NCBI GenBank assembly: GCA_903854075.1
Contig: CAINVI010000005.1
Span: 1-37,105, forward strand
Length of the DNA: 37,105 nt
Direction of reading: 5' to 3'
DNA from: Candidatus Pollutiaquabacter sp.
GTDB lineage: Bacteria > Bacteroidota > Bacteroidia > AKYH767-A > 2013-40CM-41-45
Shown in pieces: positions 1 to 7,341 of the stretch (positions within the stretch are counted from its first letter, which is position 1; each line of letters starts with the position of its first letter). The position numbers were made by a program, and so were the translations under genes. The notes under the pieces are model-generated. The model saw nothing but the letters and a program-made list of their open reading frames with translations. It was not told the origin of the DNA and did not search any database.

Positions 1-2
1 TG

Positions 3-203
3 GTGTCTGCTGGACATCGTCAACGCTACCTGGTATATACCTCCGTGGTTGTAACTCTTCAGCTGATTGCACTCTTTATCGTCTTGCCCGTTTTCGGACT
101 TACCGGCGCTGCGCTATGTGTAACGCTATCGAGGTTGTTGCTGAGTTTTCTTTGTTTTCTTTTTCTTAAAAGACAATATTCAGTTTCTGCGTTCTTGTTT
201 TAG
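3..203 (+). CDS. C-terminal fragment of a polytopic membrane protein, probably a polysaccharide flippase
   Basis: The reading frame is open to the left window edge, so only the last 66 residues are visible and the real start lies outside. The fragment has two hydrophobic helices (about residues 10-33 and 36-56) with a short basic end. The pattern VFGLTGAALCVTLSRLL resembles the last helices of Wzx/MATE-type oligosaccharide flippases, where a glycine-rich G-x-x-G-A-A-L turn precedes the final helix. The next gene is a glycosyltransferase, which fits a surface-polysaccharide locus. The family assignment is inferred from this short piece and from context; another MVF-like transporter is possible. 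Confidence 0.5.
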   Translation: MSAGHRQRYLVYTSVVVTLQLIALFIVLPVFGLTGAALCVTLSRLLLSFLCFLFLKRQYSVSAFLF

Positions 204-301
204 TCGTTTCATATTCTCCGCTACCTAGTGGATGTTACGTTCCGATTTTCCCATTGTAGTGTTCATAAGTGACCCTTACGTAGTGGACTTTAACACAGTC
301 T

Positions 302-337
302 GCAGCAGTAAGTTTGCTGCCTGTAAATCTTTTACAG
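302..337. promoter_or_regulatory. Two adjacent short hairpins upstream of the glycosyltransferase
   Basis: GCAGCA (302-307) pairs with TGCTGC (315-320) around a 7-base loop. CTGTAAATCTTTTACAG (321-337) follows immediately and is a perfect 7-3-7 inverted repeat. The 204-368 gap has no convincing gene. The second palindrome could be an operator half-site pair or an RNA hairpin; no T-run follows directly, so it is a poor terminator for the upstream gene. Function is unknown. Confidence 0.35.
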
Positions 338-406
338 TTCACGTAAATTTTTTTAATGGGTTATTAACTTGTCAGAAAAAAAAAACTTATACTGTTTATT
401 ACTTCG

Positions 407-1501
407 TTGCCTACTGACGACGAGTATGCTCTTCAATCGTTGACGACCATCGTCGGATCTCTTCAGCGGGAGTATTCGGTCGAAGTTATAAAAGCATGGC
501 CCGATCAGCAAAATCAGCGCTCCTTGTTTGTCAGGGGACGTATAGGTCTTCTTTGGTCGACGGTTAAAGCCGCACGGCGAATAGCCAACAGTGATGTTCA
601 TGAGGTGCTGGTGTATCAACCGACGGTGTCGTTGCTTTTAATCAGTTTGTTTTTTCTTCGGAATAAACAGGTAGTCGTTGACGGTTCTGCCGCCTCCTTT
701 TTAGCTGTGCCGTCATTACTCTTCCGAAACTCCCTACTTCGTAAGCTATTCTGTTTGCCTGCTCGGATTATTGTTTCATCTACGCAACAAAAACAGTTGG
801 CACGCGCACTTTTTAACCTGGATGCGTCGCGTGTAAAGGTGGTTAGCAAGGGAATCCCAGCGGCTATGTTTCTTCGTTTGAATGCGGTGAAGTATTATCA
901 GAAACCGTATGGTTTGACGCTGACCTATTCCGGTACGTTGGATGATCCGACAAGGATTTGGCCGTTGCTGCACGCCGCAGTACGAATGCCCGGTGTAAAG
1001 TTAAATCTGATTGGTGACGGGAAATTGTTTCCGGCTCTCCGGAAGTATATTCGCAGTAACCGTTTGCGGAGCGTGAGCTTGTACAATGCGCTGAATTGGA
1101 AGCGCAAGTTGCCCTTCTATCAGACATCTTCTGCGCTGGTTGTTTTTCCGGAGAAAGCGGATGAGAGCAGACCGACTGATGGACTTATGGAGGCCGCATC
1201 GATCGGACTGCCTGTCGTTTACATGGGAATTGCGGCAAACCAACCGCTTGTTCGTCGTTTGGAGCACGTTATCACCGTAAGTGAATTTACGGAGGAGTCA
1301 GTGACGGCTGGCCTTCGCGAATTGCCGCAAGGTGCCACGGAACGTTCGGCAGCGAATCGCAGGTTGATTCACCAACGGTATTTATCGGATCGATTGTATG
1401 TTACCTACCGCGCCGCATTGGTGGAAGTGCCGGAAATGAGTGAATTGGAACTCTCCTCCGTTTCAGTAACAGACCTGTTGGATTCCGCACTTACTGCTTG
1501 A
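407..1501 (+). CDS. GT-B glycosyltransferase (GT4-like), 5' end apparently frameshifted
   Basis: The protein (364 residues from TTG 407) has the two-Rossmann GT-B layout: an N-terminal half ending near LPARIIVSSTQQK, then GLTLTYSGTLDD, VKLNLIGDGKLFP, and a C-terminal E-A-A-S-I-G-L-P-V block that matches the nucleotide-sugar site of GT4 enzymes. It probably transfers a sugar during surface-polysaccharide assembly. The frame stays open upstream to 368 and there encodes KKKLILFITSLP, a typical first beta strand, but it has no start codon. A TTG at 369 in the neighbouring frame (TTG TCA GAA) would join it if the ten-A run at 376-385 held eleven A's, giving MSEKKKLILFITS. So 407 is probably not the true start. 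Donor and acceptor are unknown. Confidence 0.75.
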   Translation: MPTDDEYALQSLTTIVGSLQREYSVEVIKAWPDQQNQRSLFVRGRIGLLWSTVKAARRIANSDVHEVLVYQPTVSLLLISLFFLRNKQVVVDGSAASFLAVPSLLFRNSLLRKLFCLPARIIVSSTQQKQLARALFNLDASRVKVVSKGIPAAMFLRLNAVKYYQKPYGLTLTYSGTLDDPTRIWPLLHAAVRMPGVKLNLIGDGKLFPALRKYIRSNRLRSVSLYNALNWKRKLPFYQTSSALVVFPEKADESRPTDGLMEAASIGLPVVYMGIAANQPLVRRLEHVITVSEFTEESVTAGLRELPQGATERSAANRRLIHQRYLSDRLYVTYRAALVEVPEMSELELSSVSVTDLLDSALTA

Positions 1502-1589
1502 TATAACGGCCTTTTTTAATTAAAATTGCGCCCCGATAGTGACTTGATCCGCTGACAGCGAGTCACGTCAAATCGCTCTCTAACGCAAC

Positions 1590-2456
1590 GTGGCAACCTC
1601 CAACCGGATGAAGGAATATGTGCAGCTGACCAAACCACGGCTTTCTGCCTTGGTTGTTTTTTCCGCCGCTACCGGATTTGTAATAGCCACTTCAGGTCAT
1701 TTCGAATACTCCACCTTAATGTGGCTGATGCTTGGTGGGTACCTGGTAACCGGTGCCTCTAACGGATTTAATCAGGTCATGGAGAAAGATCTTGATAAGC
1801 TGATGGAGCGCACGATGAACCGGCCGATTCCTTCGGGCCGATTATCAGCGCGTGCGGCTTTTTTGGCCTCCTTGCTCATGGGAGTTTTCGGTGTGTCCAT
1901 TCTTTGGGTCAAGATGAACGCGCTGTGTGGAGTCTTGAGTTTACTCTCCATGATCCTTTATACGGTCATCTACACACCAGCCAAGCGGGTTACACCTTTT
2001 GCCGTATTGATTGGCGCTTTCCCCGGTGCTTTTCCACCAATGTTGGGTTGGATTGCGGCTCGCAATACCATTGGCATGGAGGCTGTTTTGCTGTATGCCG
2101 TTCAGTTCATCTGGCAGTTTCCACACTTTTGGTCCATCGCCTGGATATTACACGACGATTACCTGCGTGCCGGTTTCCGTATGCTTCCTTCAGTCGGCGG
2201 ACGAAATAGCAGCTCGGCATTTCAAACTTTAGTGTACACCGCTTGTTTGTTACCTATGTCATTTCTTCCGCAAGCCTTTCACATTGCGGGTTGGATTACG
2301 ACACTTTCTTTACTGGTTTGCGGCGCAATTTTTACGTGGCAATCCATCGGATTGTATCGTACGCTGGAAATGAAAGCTGCACATCGCCTGATGTTTGGCT
2401 CGTTTCTTTACCTACCGGCCGTCCAGCTATCCTGGATGATCGAAAAACTGCTATAA
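1590..2456 (+). CDS. ctaB: Protoheme IX farnesyltransferase
   Basis: This integral membrane UbiA-family enzyme converts heme B to heme O by adding a farnesyl group, supplying the heme for terminal oxidases. The 288-residue length is normal. The first Asp-rich prenyl-diphosphate site is visible as N-x-V-M-E-K-D-L-D-K-L-M-x-R-T (about residues 61-76), and the second conserved region as YTPAKRVTP with G-A-F-P-G-A-x-P-P. About eight to nine hydrophobic helices are present. The GTG start fits the start of homology (MKEYVQLTKPR follows). It heads an oxidase operon; the next start codon follows its stop by one base. The alternative symbol cyoE is used for the same family. Confidence 0.95.
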   Translation: MATSNRMKEYVQLTKPRLSALVVFSAATGFVIATSGHFEYSTLMWLMLGGYLVTGASNGFNQVMEKDLDKLMERTMNRPIPSGRLSARAAFLASLLMGVFGVSILWVKMNALCGVLSLLSMILYTVIYTPAKRVTPFAVLIGAFPGAFPPMLGWIAARNTIGMEAVLLYAVQFIWQFPHFWSIAWILHDDYLRAGFRMLPSVGGRNSSSAFQTLVYTACLLPMSFLPQAFHIAGWITTLSLLVCGAIFTWQSIGLYRTLEMKAAHRLMFGSFLYLPAVQLSWMIEKLL

Positions 2457-2457
2457 A

Positions 2458-3108
2458 ATGTCAAACATCCAGTTATCCGAAGAAGAATTACGCCGCCTGA
2501 GTACCCGTAAAACGCTGCTTTGGTTTGGTATTATCAGCATAATCATGCTGTTTGCCGGACTGACATCCGCCTATATTGTTCGTCAAAGCGAGGGAAAATG
2601 GGCGCAGTTTGAACTTCCTAATATGTTTATTGTCAGTACAATAATCATTTTACTAAGCAGTATTCCGATGCAGTGGTCAGTCAGCGCCATTAAAAAGGGC
2701 CGTGCGGACAATTTAGTTAAAGGACTGATAATCACGTTTTTATTTGGCACTGCATTTGTATTCACCCAATACCTGGCCTGGAGTGAATTATTCGGACAGG
2801 GAATCGCTTTTTCAAGCCGCTTGTCGGATATTAAGGTAGATTATACGTATGTACCTGCAGGTCAGGAAACTGCTGAGCAGGCCGGAGGGATCGGAAACGT
2901 TTCGGCTTCCTTTCTGTATGCGATAACCGCCCTGCATATTTTACACCTCGCCGGGGGTATTTTGGCGTTATTTGTTGTACTTTCGCGGTCAGTCAGAAAA
3001 AAGTACACCTCCGCCGAATTCTCGGGAGTAAGTATGTGTGCCACGTATTGGCACTTCTTAGGAATTCTCTGGGTGTACCTGTTTTTCTTCTTATTTTTCG
3101 TTCGCTAA
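2458..3108 (+). CDS. Cytochrome c oxidase subunit III-like protein (first copy)
   Basis: A 216-residue membrane protein of the heme-copper oxidase subunit III family (CtaE/CyoC type). It has about five helices, with signatures FAGLTSAYIVRQ in helix 1 and ALHILHLAGGI plus a C-terminal TYWHFLGILWVYLFFFLFF, the usual W-H-F-x-x-x-x-W-x-x-L-F ending. It lies one base behind ctaB and is followed by a second subunit III gene. Bacteroidota often carry two tandem subunit III genes. This one is shorter and has a charged loop (about residues 120-142) between helices. Exact division of labour between the two copies is unknown. Confidence 0.85.
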   Translation: MSNIQLSEEELRRLSTRKTLLWFGIISIIMLFAGLTSAYIVRQSEGKWAQFELPNMFIVSTIIILLSSIPMQWSVSAIKKGRADNLVKGLIITFLFGTAFVFTQYLAWSELFGQGIAFSSRLSDIKVDYTYVPAGQETAEQAGGIGNVSASFLYAITALHILHLAGGILALFVVLSRSVRKKYTSAEFSGVSMCATYWHFLGILWVYLFFFLFFVR

Positions 3109-3163
3109 CGGAAACATCCGAAAAAAAAAACGTACAACACTCACCATAATCAACTTCAATTAA

Positions 3164-3973
3164 ATGGCAAGTCACGCAGCTCCCGCAAACCCTTCAAAAA
3201 TCTGGGGTGGTGGAATCTCTCCCTTCAGCATGACCTGGGGGAAAATGTTCATGTGGATCTTTCTTGTTTCCGATGCGTTCACGTTTTCCAGTCTCCTCAT
3301 CGCATACGGTTACATGCGTCACCGTTTTTCTGACATCTGGCCGATTCCGGGAGATGTCTTTACCCACTTTCCGTTCATTCACGGTCATGTGCCGCTCGCT
3401 TATGTCGGTTTGATGACCTTCATCCTGATCATGTCCTCCGTAACAATGGTGTTGGCCGTTTTTGCCGGTCATAACCTAGATCGCAAAGCAGTATTGAAAT
3501 GGCTCGGACTGACCATCATTGGTGGATTCATGTTCCTTGGCTCACAGGCATGGGAGTGGTTTCACTTCATTCACGGATCTGAAAAAGGAGCTTACGTATT
3601 GGCGGATGGACGCTTTGCACGTACCGACGATCTCGAGCCGGGGGTCCTCATTTTCCAGGATCATTCGAAAGTCGAAGGCGCAGAAGCCCAGGCGCTGATG
3701 GAAACAGCTAAGAAAAATATTCACGGAGCTAATCTGACCGAGAACGAATACGGTAACACTCCGTTGTTTGCCAATTTCTTCTTCTTCATTACAGGGTTCC
3801 ACGGGTTCCACGTATTCAGCGGCGTCGTGCTGAATATCATCGTATTCATACTGGTCTATCAAGGCTTCAACGATCGCAAAAAAGATTATGAACTGGTCGA
3901 AAAAGTAGGTCTCTATTGGCACTTCGTTGACTTGGTTTGGGTCTTCGTCTTCACTTTCTTCTACCTCGTTTAA
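3164..3973 (+). CDS. ctaE: Cytochrome c oxidase subunit III (second, longer copy)
   Basis: This 269-residue subunit III protein probably stabilises the catalytic core of an aa3/caa3 oxidase in the cytoplasmic membrane. The N-terminal helix reads MFMWIFLVSDAFTFSSLL, matching the conserved first helix. Later parts include G-S-Q-A-W-E-W (the conserved membrane Glu region), F-x-x-T-G-F-H-G-F-H-V and the C-terminal YWHFVDLVWVFVFTFFYLV. A polar loop of roughly 60-70 residues (about 145-205) is inserted between helices; similar insertions occur in Bacteroidota homologues. The gap from the previous gene is 55 bases and contains a ten-A run but no clear promoter. Confidence 0.9.
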   Translation: MASHAAPANPSKIWGGGISPFSMTWGKMFMWIFLVSDAFTFSSLLIAYGYMRHRFSDIWPIPGDVFTHFPFIHGHVPLAYVGLMTFILIMSSVTMVLAVFAGHNLDRKAVLKWLGLTIIGGFMFLGSQAWEWFHFIHGSEKGAYVLADGRFARTDDLEPGVLIFQDHSKVEGAEAQALMETAKKNIHGANLTENEYGNTPLFANFFFFITGFHGFHVFSGVVLNIIVFILVYQGFNDRKKDYELVEKVGLYWHFVDLVWVFVFTFFYLV

Positions 3974-3991
3974 TCCTGCAATCTCATCATC

Positions 3992-4324
3992 ATGTCAAAT
4001 AACCACCACGCAGTTGCCGCTGAAGGCGGACACGATCACGGCACGTTGACCACCAAGCTGATTTGGAGAGTATTTTGGATACTGCTCGGCGTAACGTTGT
4101 TCGAAGTCGGTATCGCTTTCACGTCCATACCGAAAGATATCCTGATGTATACGTTCATCGTACTTACGATAGTCAAGTCGTATTACATCGTCGGCTATTT
4201 TATGCACCTTAAGTACGAAGCAGTGCCGTTCCGTTGGACGATCCTGCTTCCGTTCATTCTTATTGTATATCTCATCTTCATCGCACTCTACGAAGGTTCC
4301 GCGTTGTCGATGTCACCTTTGTAA
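3992..4324 (+). CDS. ctaF: Cytochrome c oxidase subunit IV (caa3-type small subunit)
   Basis: A 110-residue membrane protein with three hydrophobic helices (about 23-46, 52-73 and 80-102). It has a His-rich cytoplasmic start (NNHHAVAAEGGHDHG) and the signature V-K-S-Y-Y-I-V-G-Y-F-M-H-L-K-Y-E, which is diagnostic for the prokaryotic cytochrome c oxidase subunit IV (COX4_pro) family. It follows subunit III by 18 bases in the same operon. The protein is a small accessory subunit with no catalytic residues. The His-rich tail may only be a metal-binding curiosity. Confidence 0.88.
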   Translation: MSNNHHAVAAEGGHDHGTLTTKLIWRVFWILLGVTLFEVGIAFTSIPKDILMYTFIVLTIVKSYYIVGYFMHLKYEAVPFRWTILLPFILIVYLIFIALYEGSALSMSPL

Positions 4325-4330
4325 TCTACC

Positions 4331-4996
4331 ATGCCTATTTCCAACAGGATTAAGCTCTTAGTGCCGATTGTAATCCTCGCTTATCCGGTTGCTTTCTGGC
4401 TCGCTATTTCCTGCGGTGAAAATCATTTCAAGCGTCTCCCGGTGATTGGTCCTGTTGCGGTGACCACATCGGGAGATTCTGTTTTTCATACGGTGGGTGA
4501 TTTCCAGTTGACCAATCAGGAGGGTAAAACGATTTCCCAGGCGGACCTGGAAGGTAAAATTTATGTGGCGAATTTCTTTTTTGCCACTTGCAAAACGGTT
4601 TGTCCGGATATGAATCAGCACATGCGTCGTATCCAGGAAAAATTCAAAGGCAGTGATGAGATCCGTCTCGTCTCTTATACGGTTGATCCGGAAGCGGATT
4701 CGGTTCCGGTCCTCGCCGAATACGCAAGGCAATTAAAGGTTGACAATTCCATGTGGTGGTTTCTCACCGGACCTAAAGATTCCATCTATACGCTTGCCCG
4801 CGAAAGCTACCTTTTGCCGGCTGCCCAGCGTATCGCGGAAGGTGATTTTTTCCATTCGCAGGATCTTCTGCTGATCGACAAGGATAAACGGATTCGCGGA
4901 ATTTATGACGGTACTGAAAAGTACGAAGTGGATACACTGATGGATGAAATCAAAGTGCTGATGCACGAATATTACGAACTCGAGAAAGCAAAATAA
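4331..4996 (+). CDS. SCO1/SenC copper chaperone for cytochrome oxidase
   Basis: SCO proteins are membrane-anchored thioredoxin-fold copper chaperones that help build the Cu-A site of oxidase subunit II. This 221-residue protein has an N-terminal membrane anchor (about residues 9-28). The copper-binding motif C-K-T-V-C-P (CxxxC) follows the strand IYVANFFFAT, and the third ligand His is in FHSQDLLLID near residue 175. The SYTVDPEADS strand is typical of the family. It lies 6 bases behind subunit IV, consistent with co-expression with oxidase subunits. Subunit II, its expected client, is not in this window. Confidence 0.92.
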   Translation: MPISNRIKLLVPIVILAYPVAFWLAISCGENHFKRLPVIGPVAVTTSGDSVFHTVGDFQLTNQEGKTISQADLEGKIYVANFFFATCKTVCPDMNQHMRRIQEKFKGSDEIRLVSYTVDPEADSVPVLAEYARQLKVDNSMWWFLTGPKDSIYTLARESYLLPAAQRIAEGDFFHSQDLLLIDKDKRIRGIYDGTEKYEVDTLMDEIKVLMHEYYELEKAK

Positions 4997-5003
4997 CTTT
5001 ACG

Positions 5004-5023
5004 GCCGGCCGGCTGTTTTATTT
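5004..5023 (+). terminator. Possible weak GC hairpin with U-rich tail inside the oxidase operon
   Basis: GCCGGCCGGC (5004-5013) is a perfect palindrome followed by TGTTTTATTTT. As RNA the stem could hold only three or four pairs, so it is at best a partial terminator between SCO1 and the DUF420 gene. It may instead be chance. Confidence 0.25.
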
Positions 5024-5038
5024 TCATAACCGAATACG

Positions 5039-5587
5039 ATGTCACTTTCCGAAAATTTGTCCTCCCGCGAATCTTTTTACAAGCGGTTCATCTGGATTGC
5101 TTCCGTAGCGGTATTTGGTGTTGTAGTGCTGCTCTCTCAGTTGCCTAAATCCGCAGCAATACCATCGTGGGCCAAATTCCTCCCTGCAATGAATGCAGTG
5201 CTGAATGCCTTGACCACGCTGCTCTTGTTGGTGTCCTTGAGTTATATCCGCAAAAAAAACGTGGAGATGCACAAGAAGCTGAACCTTGCTGCCTGCGCGT
5301 TGTCTACACTCTTCTTATTGTCCTATGTGCTTTTTCATTCCTTCGGTGTGGAAACCAAGTTTCCGGTTGATAATCCGATGCGACCGTTGTACTTGTTCAT
5401 TCTCACTTCGCATATCATCCTGGCTGCTGTGGTATTTCCATTGGTGTTGTTCACGGTTTACCGGGGACTTACCAATCAGGTCACAGCACACCGTAAAATC
5501 GTTCGCTGGTCGTACCCGATCTGGTTATATGTAACCGTTACGGGTGTTATTGTATACCTGATGATTTCACCGTACTATAAGTTCTGA
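5039..5587 (+). CDS. DUF420 membrane protein of the oxidase operon
   Basis: A 182-residue polytopic membrane protein with about five helices. Features such as LPAMNAVLNALTTLLLL, R-x-x-x-V-E-x-H-K-K-L-N and the later T-A-H-R-K-I-V-R-W-S-Y-P-I-W-L-Y-V-x-V-T-G-V match the DUF420/YozB family. Members are regularly found beside cytochrome c oxidase and SCO genes, and conserved histidines in the helices suggest heme or copper handling, but the biochemical role has not been settled to my knowledge. It starts 42 bases after the SCO1 gene and ends 1 base before the next start codon. Confidence 0.85.
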   Translation: MSLSENLSSRESFYKRFIWIASVAVFGVVVLLSQLPKSAAIPSWAKFLPAMNAVLNALTTLLLLVSLSYIRKKNVEMHKKLNLAACALSTLFLLSYVLFHSFGVETKFPVDNPMRPLYLFILTSHIILAAVVFPLVLFTVYRGLTNQVTAHRKIVRWSYPIWLYVTVTGVIVYLMISPYYKF

Positions 5588-5588
5588 C

Positions 5589-5825
5589 ATGAAACGTATT
5601 GTAGTAATTTTTCTGTTGGGTCTATCGCTGCTGGCTGTTCACGAGGCAGAAGCGCAATGTGCCATGTGTCGCCGGAATGTAGAGACCAATAAGGAAGCCG
5701 GACACTCAAAGGTGGGAACGGGTCTGAACAAGGGTATTCTTTATCTCATGTCTGTTCCGTATATCATCGGTGCCGTTGCCATCGGTGTGTGGATGAAGCG
5801 CAGGAACGAGCAATCAAAGGCCTAG
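5589..5825 (+). CDS. Small exported CxxC membrane protein, end of oxidase operon
   Basis: A 78-residue protein with a signal sequence (MKRIVVIFLLGLSLLAVHEAEA), then C-A-M-C immediately after the likely cleavage site. A second hydrophobic helix (about residues 48-68) and a basic tail follow. Small proteins of this form often follow DUF420 genes in Bacteroidota. The exposed CxxC next to a copper-chaperone operon suggests redox or metal handling, but that is inference from position. The stop codon is followed by a promoter region for the next gene, so this is probably the last gene of the oxidase operon. Confidence 0.75.
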   Translation: MKRIVVIFLLGLSLLAVHEAEAQCAMCRRNVETNKEAGHSKVGTGLNKGILYLMSVPYIIGAVAIGVWMKRRNEQSKA

Positions 5826-5896
5826 TAGTTGAGTCTTTACTACTCGAAAAACGGGTCATTTTACAGGTTTATAAAGGCATTACAACCCGGGCCGAC

Positions 5897-5927
5897 TTGC
5901 GTCGCCCCCTTCGTTTTTGTACCTTTG
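5897..5927 (+). promoter_or_regulatory. Bacteroidota-type promoter directly upstream of trhO
   Basis: TTG (5897-5899) and TACCTTTG (5920-5927) are separated by 20 bases. This matches the Bacteroidota -33/-7 consensus (TTG, about 19 bases, TAnnTTTG). The expected transcription start, about 4-7 bases downstream, coincides almost exactly with GTG 5934, so the mRNA would have virtually no leader. Confidence 0.6.
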
Positions 5928-5933
5928 CACCCC

Positions 5934-6956
5934 GTGCCACTCTATAATACATTGGATCGTAATGAATTGCTGAAGAAGATCGCTGGAGAATCTTTTTCAC
6001 GGATCACCCTTTCTTTTTATCGGTACGTTCAACTCAACGACGTGGAGCAACTGCGTGCCCGCGTGTTTAAGGAGTGGCAGTTACTTGGAATCCTGGGGCG
6101 AATCTATATTGCCAGGGAAGGGGTTAACGCTCAAATTTCTATCCCGGAACCGAAGTTCCAGGATTTCAAAGATTGGATGCAGGCCTTCGAGCCGTTCCGA
6201 AACATGGATTTGAAAATTGCAGTGGAAGACGACAAGTTCTCCTTTGTAAAGCTAAAAGTGAAAATCCGTCAGAAGATCGTGGCGGATGGTTTGGATGATA
6301 ATTCGTTTGACGTGACCAATGTGGGCAATCACCTCTCTGCCCGCGAGTGGAACGAGGCGATGGCATCGCCCGATACCGTTGTAGTGGATATGCGCAATGT
6401 CTACGAAAGCGAGGTAGGTCATTTCCAAGGCGCTTTGTTGCCGCAGGCAGTCACATTTCGGGAAGAACTTCCGGAAGTATTGCAATTGCTGGAAGATAAA
6501 AAAGATAAAAAAATTCTGCTCTACTGCACCGGAGGTGTACGCTGCGAAAAAGCCAGTGCCTATTTACGACACCACGGTTTTGAAGATGTCAATCAACTGA
6601 ATGGCGGCATCATCTATTATGCCCAGCAAGCTAAAGAAGAAGGTCTTTCGGTTAAATTCCTTGGTAAAAACTTCGTTTTTGATGACCGTATGGGTGAACG
6701 TATCACCGACGACATCGTCAGTAAGTGTCACCAGTGCGGAACTCCTTCTGACGCGCATACCAATTGTGCTCATCAGGGTTGTCATGTGTTGTTCATTCAG
6801 TGTCCATCGTGCGCTGATAAATTGAACGCATGTTGTTCAGAAGAATGTAAGCACATTCTTTCCTTGCCGGAGAACGAACAACGTGAAATCCGCCGCACCA
6901 ATCCGATCAAAGACGTACAAACCTTGTACCGTCCAGTTATCAAACCCATCGCCTGA
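5934..6956 (+). CDS. trhO: tRNA uridine-34 hydroxylase, rhodanese family (UPF0176)
   Basis: TrhO-type proteins perform oxygen-dependent 5-hydroxylation of uridine 34 in tRNA. The 340-residue protein has the N-terminal UPF0176 acylphosphatase-like domain (F-Y-R-Y-V, then G-R-I-Y-I-A-R-E-G-V-N-A-Q-I-S). A central rhodanese domain has catalytic loop C-T-G-G-V-R-C-E (first Cys is residue 198). A Cys-rich C-terminus follows (C-x-x-C, C-x-x-x-x-C, C-P-S-C, C-C-S-E-E-C). The frame extends upstream to TTG 5829, but homology begins at LYNTLDRNELL. GTG 5934 is therefore preferred: the extension is unlike the family and would overlap the promoter. Confidence 0.9.
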   Translation: MPLYNTLDRNELLKKIAGESFSRITLSFYRYVQLNDVEQLRARVFKEWQLLGILGRIYIAREGVNAQISIPEPKFQDFKDWMQAFEPFRNMDLKIAVEDDKFSFVKLKVKIRQKIVADGLDDNSFDVTNVGNHLSAREWNEAMASPDTVVVDMRNVYESEVGHFQGALLPQAVTFREELPEVLQLLEDKKDKKILLYCTGGVRCEKASAYLRHHGFEDVNQLNGGIIYYAQQAKEEGLSVKFLGKNFVFDDRMGERITDDIVSKCHQCGTPSDAHTNCAHQGCHVLFIQCPSCADKLNACCSEECKHILSLPENEQREIRRTNPIKDVQTLYRPVIKPIA

Positions 6957-7081
6957 CGATCGGTAAATTCCGGTTGGATAATCTCCGGGTGTACATCCTT
7001 ACATTTTCGGTTTATTTCGGCAATTCAGCCTGCAGTCGGCCATCACTTGGGACGGTGCTGCATTTAATATATCATTTTCAT

Positions 7082-7089
7082 TATCTTTG
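7082..7089 (+). promoter_or_regulatory. Putative -7 element for the riboswitch-metH transcript
   Basis: TATCTTTG matches TAnnTTTG and lies about 30 bases before the SAM-I aptamer, the right distance for a transcript that includes it. The -33 position has CTG (7058-7060) in place of TTG at a 21-base spacing, so the match is partial. The upstream stretch 6957-7081 shows no gene. Confidence 0.45.
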
Positions 7090-7119
7090 TGGCAGTTCTT
7101 TTACAATCCCTGCAAGGGA

Positions 7120-7238
7120 ACTTATCCAGAAAGGTGGAGGGAATACGCCCTTTGAAACCTTGGCAACCCCGGTAATCTGTAGTACACAGATGAAAGAAGG
7201 TGCCAAATCGTTCTTCTGATGACAGAAGGCAGATAAGT
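7120..7238 (+). ncRNA. SAM-I riboswitch (S box) upstream of metH
   Basis: The aptamer carries the S-box landmarks in order: CTTATCCAGAAAGGTGGAGG (from 7121), GCCC followed by TTGAAACCTTGGCAACC, GAAGGTGCCAAATCG, and closing AGATAAGT. Helix P1 forms between ACTTATC (7120-7126) and GATAAGT (7232-7238). This class binds S-adenosylmethionine and normally turns off methionine genes. A terminator follows at 7271. AGTCAG (7236-7241) in the 3' side of P1 can alternatively pair with CTGACT (7278-7283) in the terminator's left arm, the expected antiterminator. Next gene is metH, the expected target. Confidence 0.95.
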
Positions 7239-7270
7239 CAGTGAGGTCTCATCGTCAACAGCACGCTTCG

Positions 7271-7302
7271 ATCTTCTCTGACTGTCAGAGGAGATTTTTT
7301 TT
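7271..7302 (+). terminator. Riboswitch-controlled intrinsic terminator
   Basis: ATCTTCTCTGA (7271-7281) pairs with TCAGAGGAGAT (7285-7295) through 11 pairs including one G-U, with a 3-base loop. A run of eight T's follows (7295-7302). It sits between the SAM-I aptamer and metH, so SAM binding should end transcription here. Confidence 0.92.
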
Positions 7303-7341
7303 GGATATTCCGCCCAAAGGGTTGTTGGAAGCCATCATGTA

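Noticed and set aside
232..417. Open frame of 61 codons upstream of the glycosyltransferase
   Set aside because: It spans two hairpins, has no family-like features and ends inside the glycosyltransferase 5' region in another frame.
5829..5933. Longer N-terminus for TrhO from TTG 5829
   Set aside because: The extension is unlike family members and contains a good promoter; homology begins at 5934.
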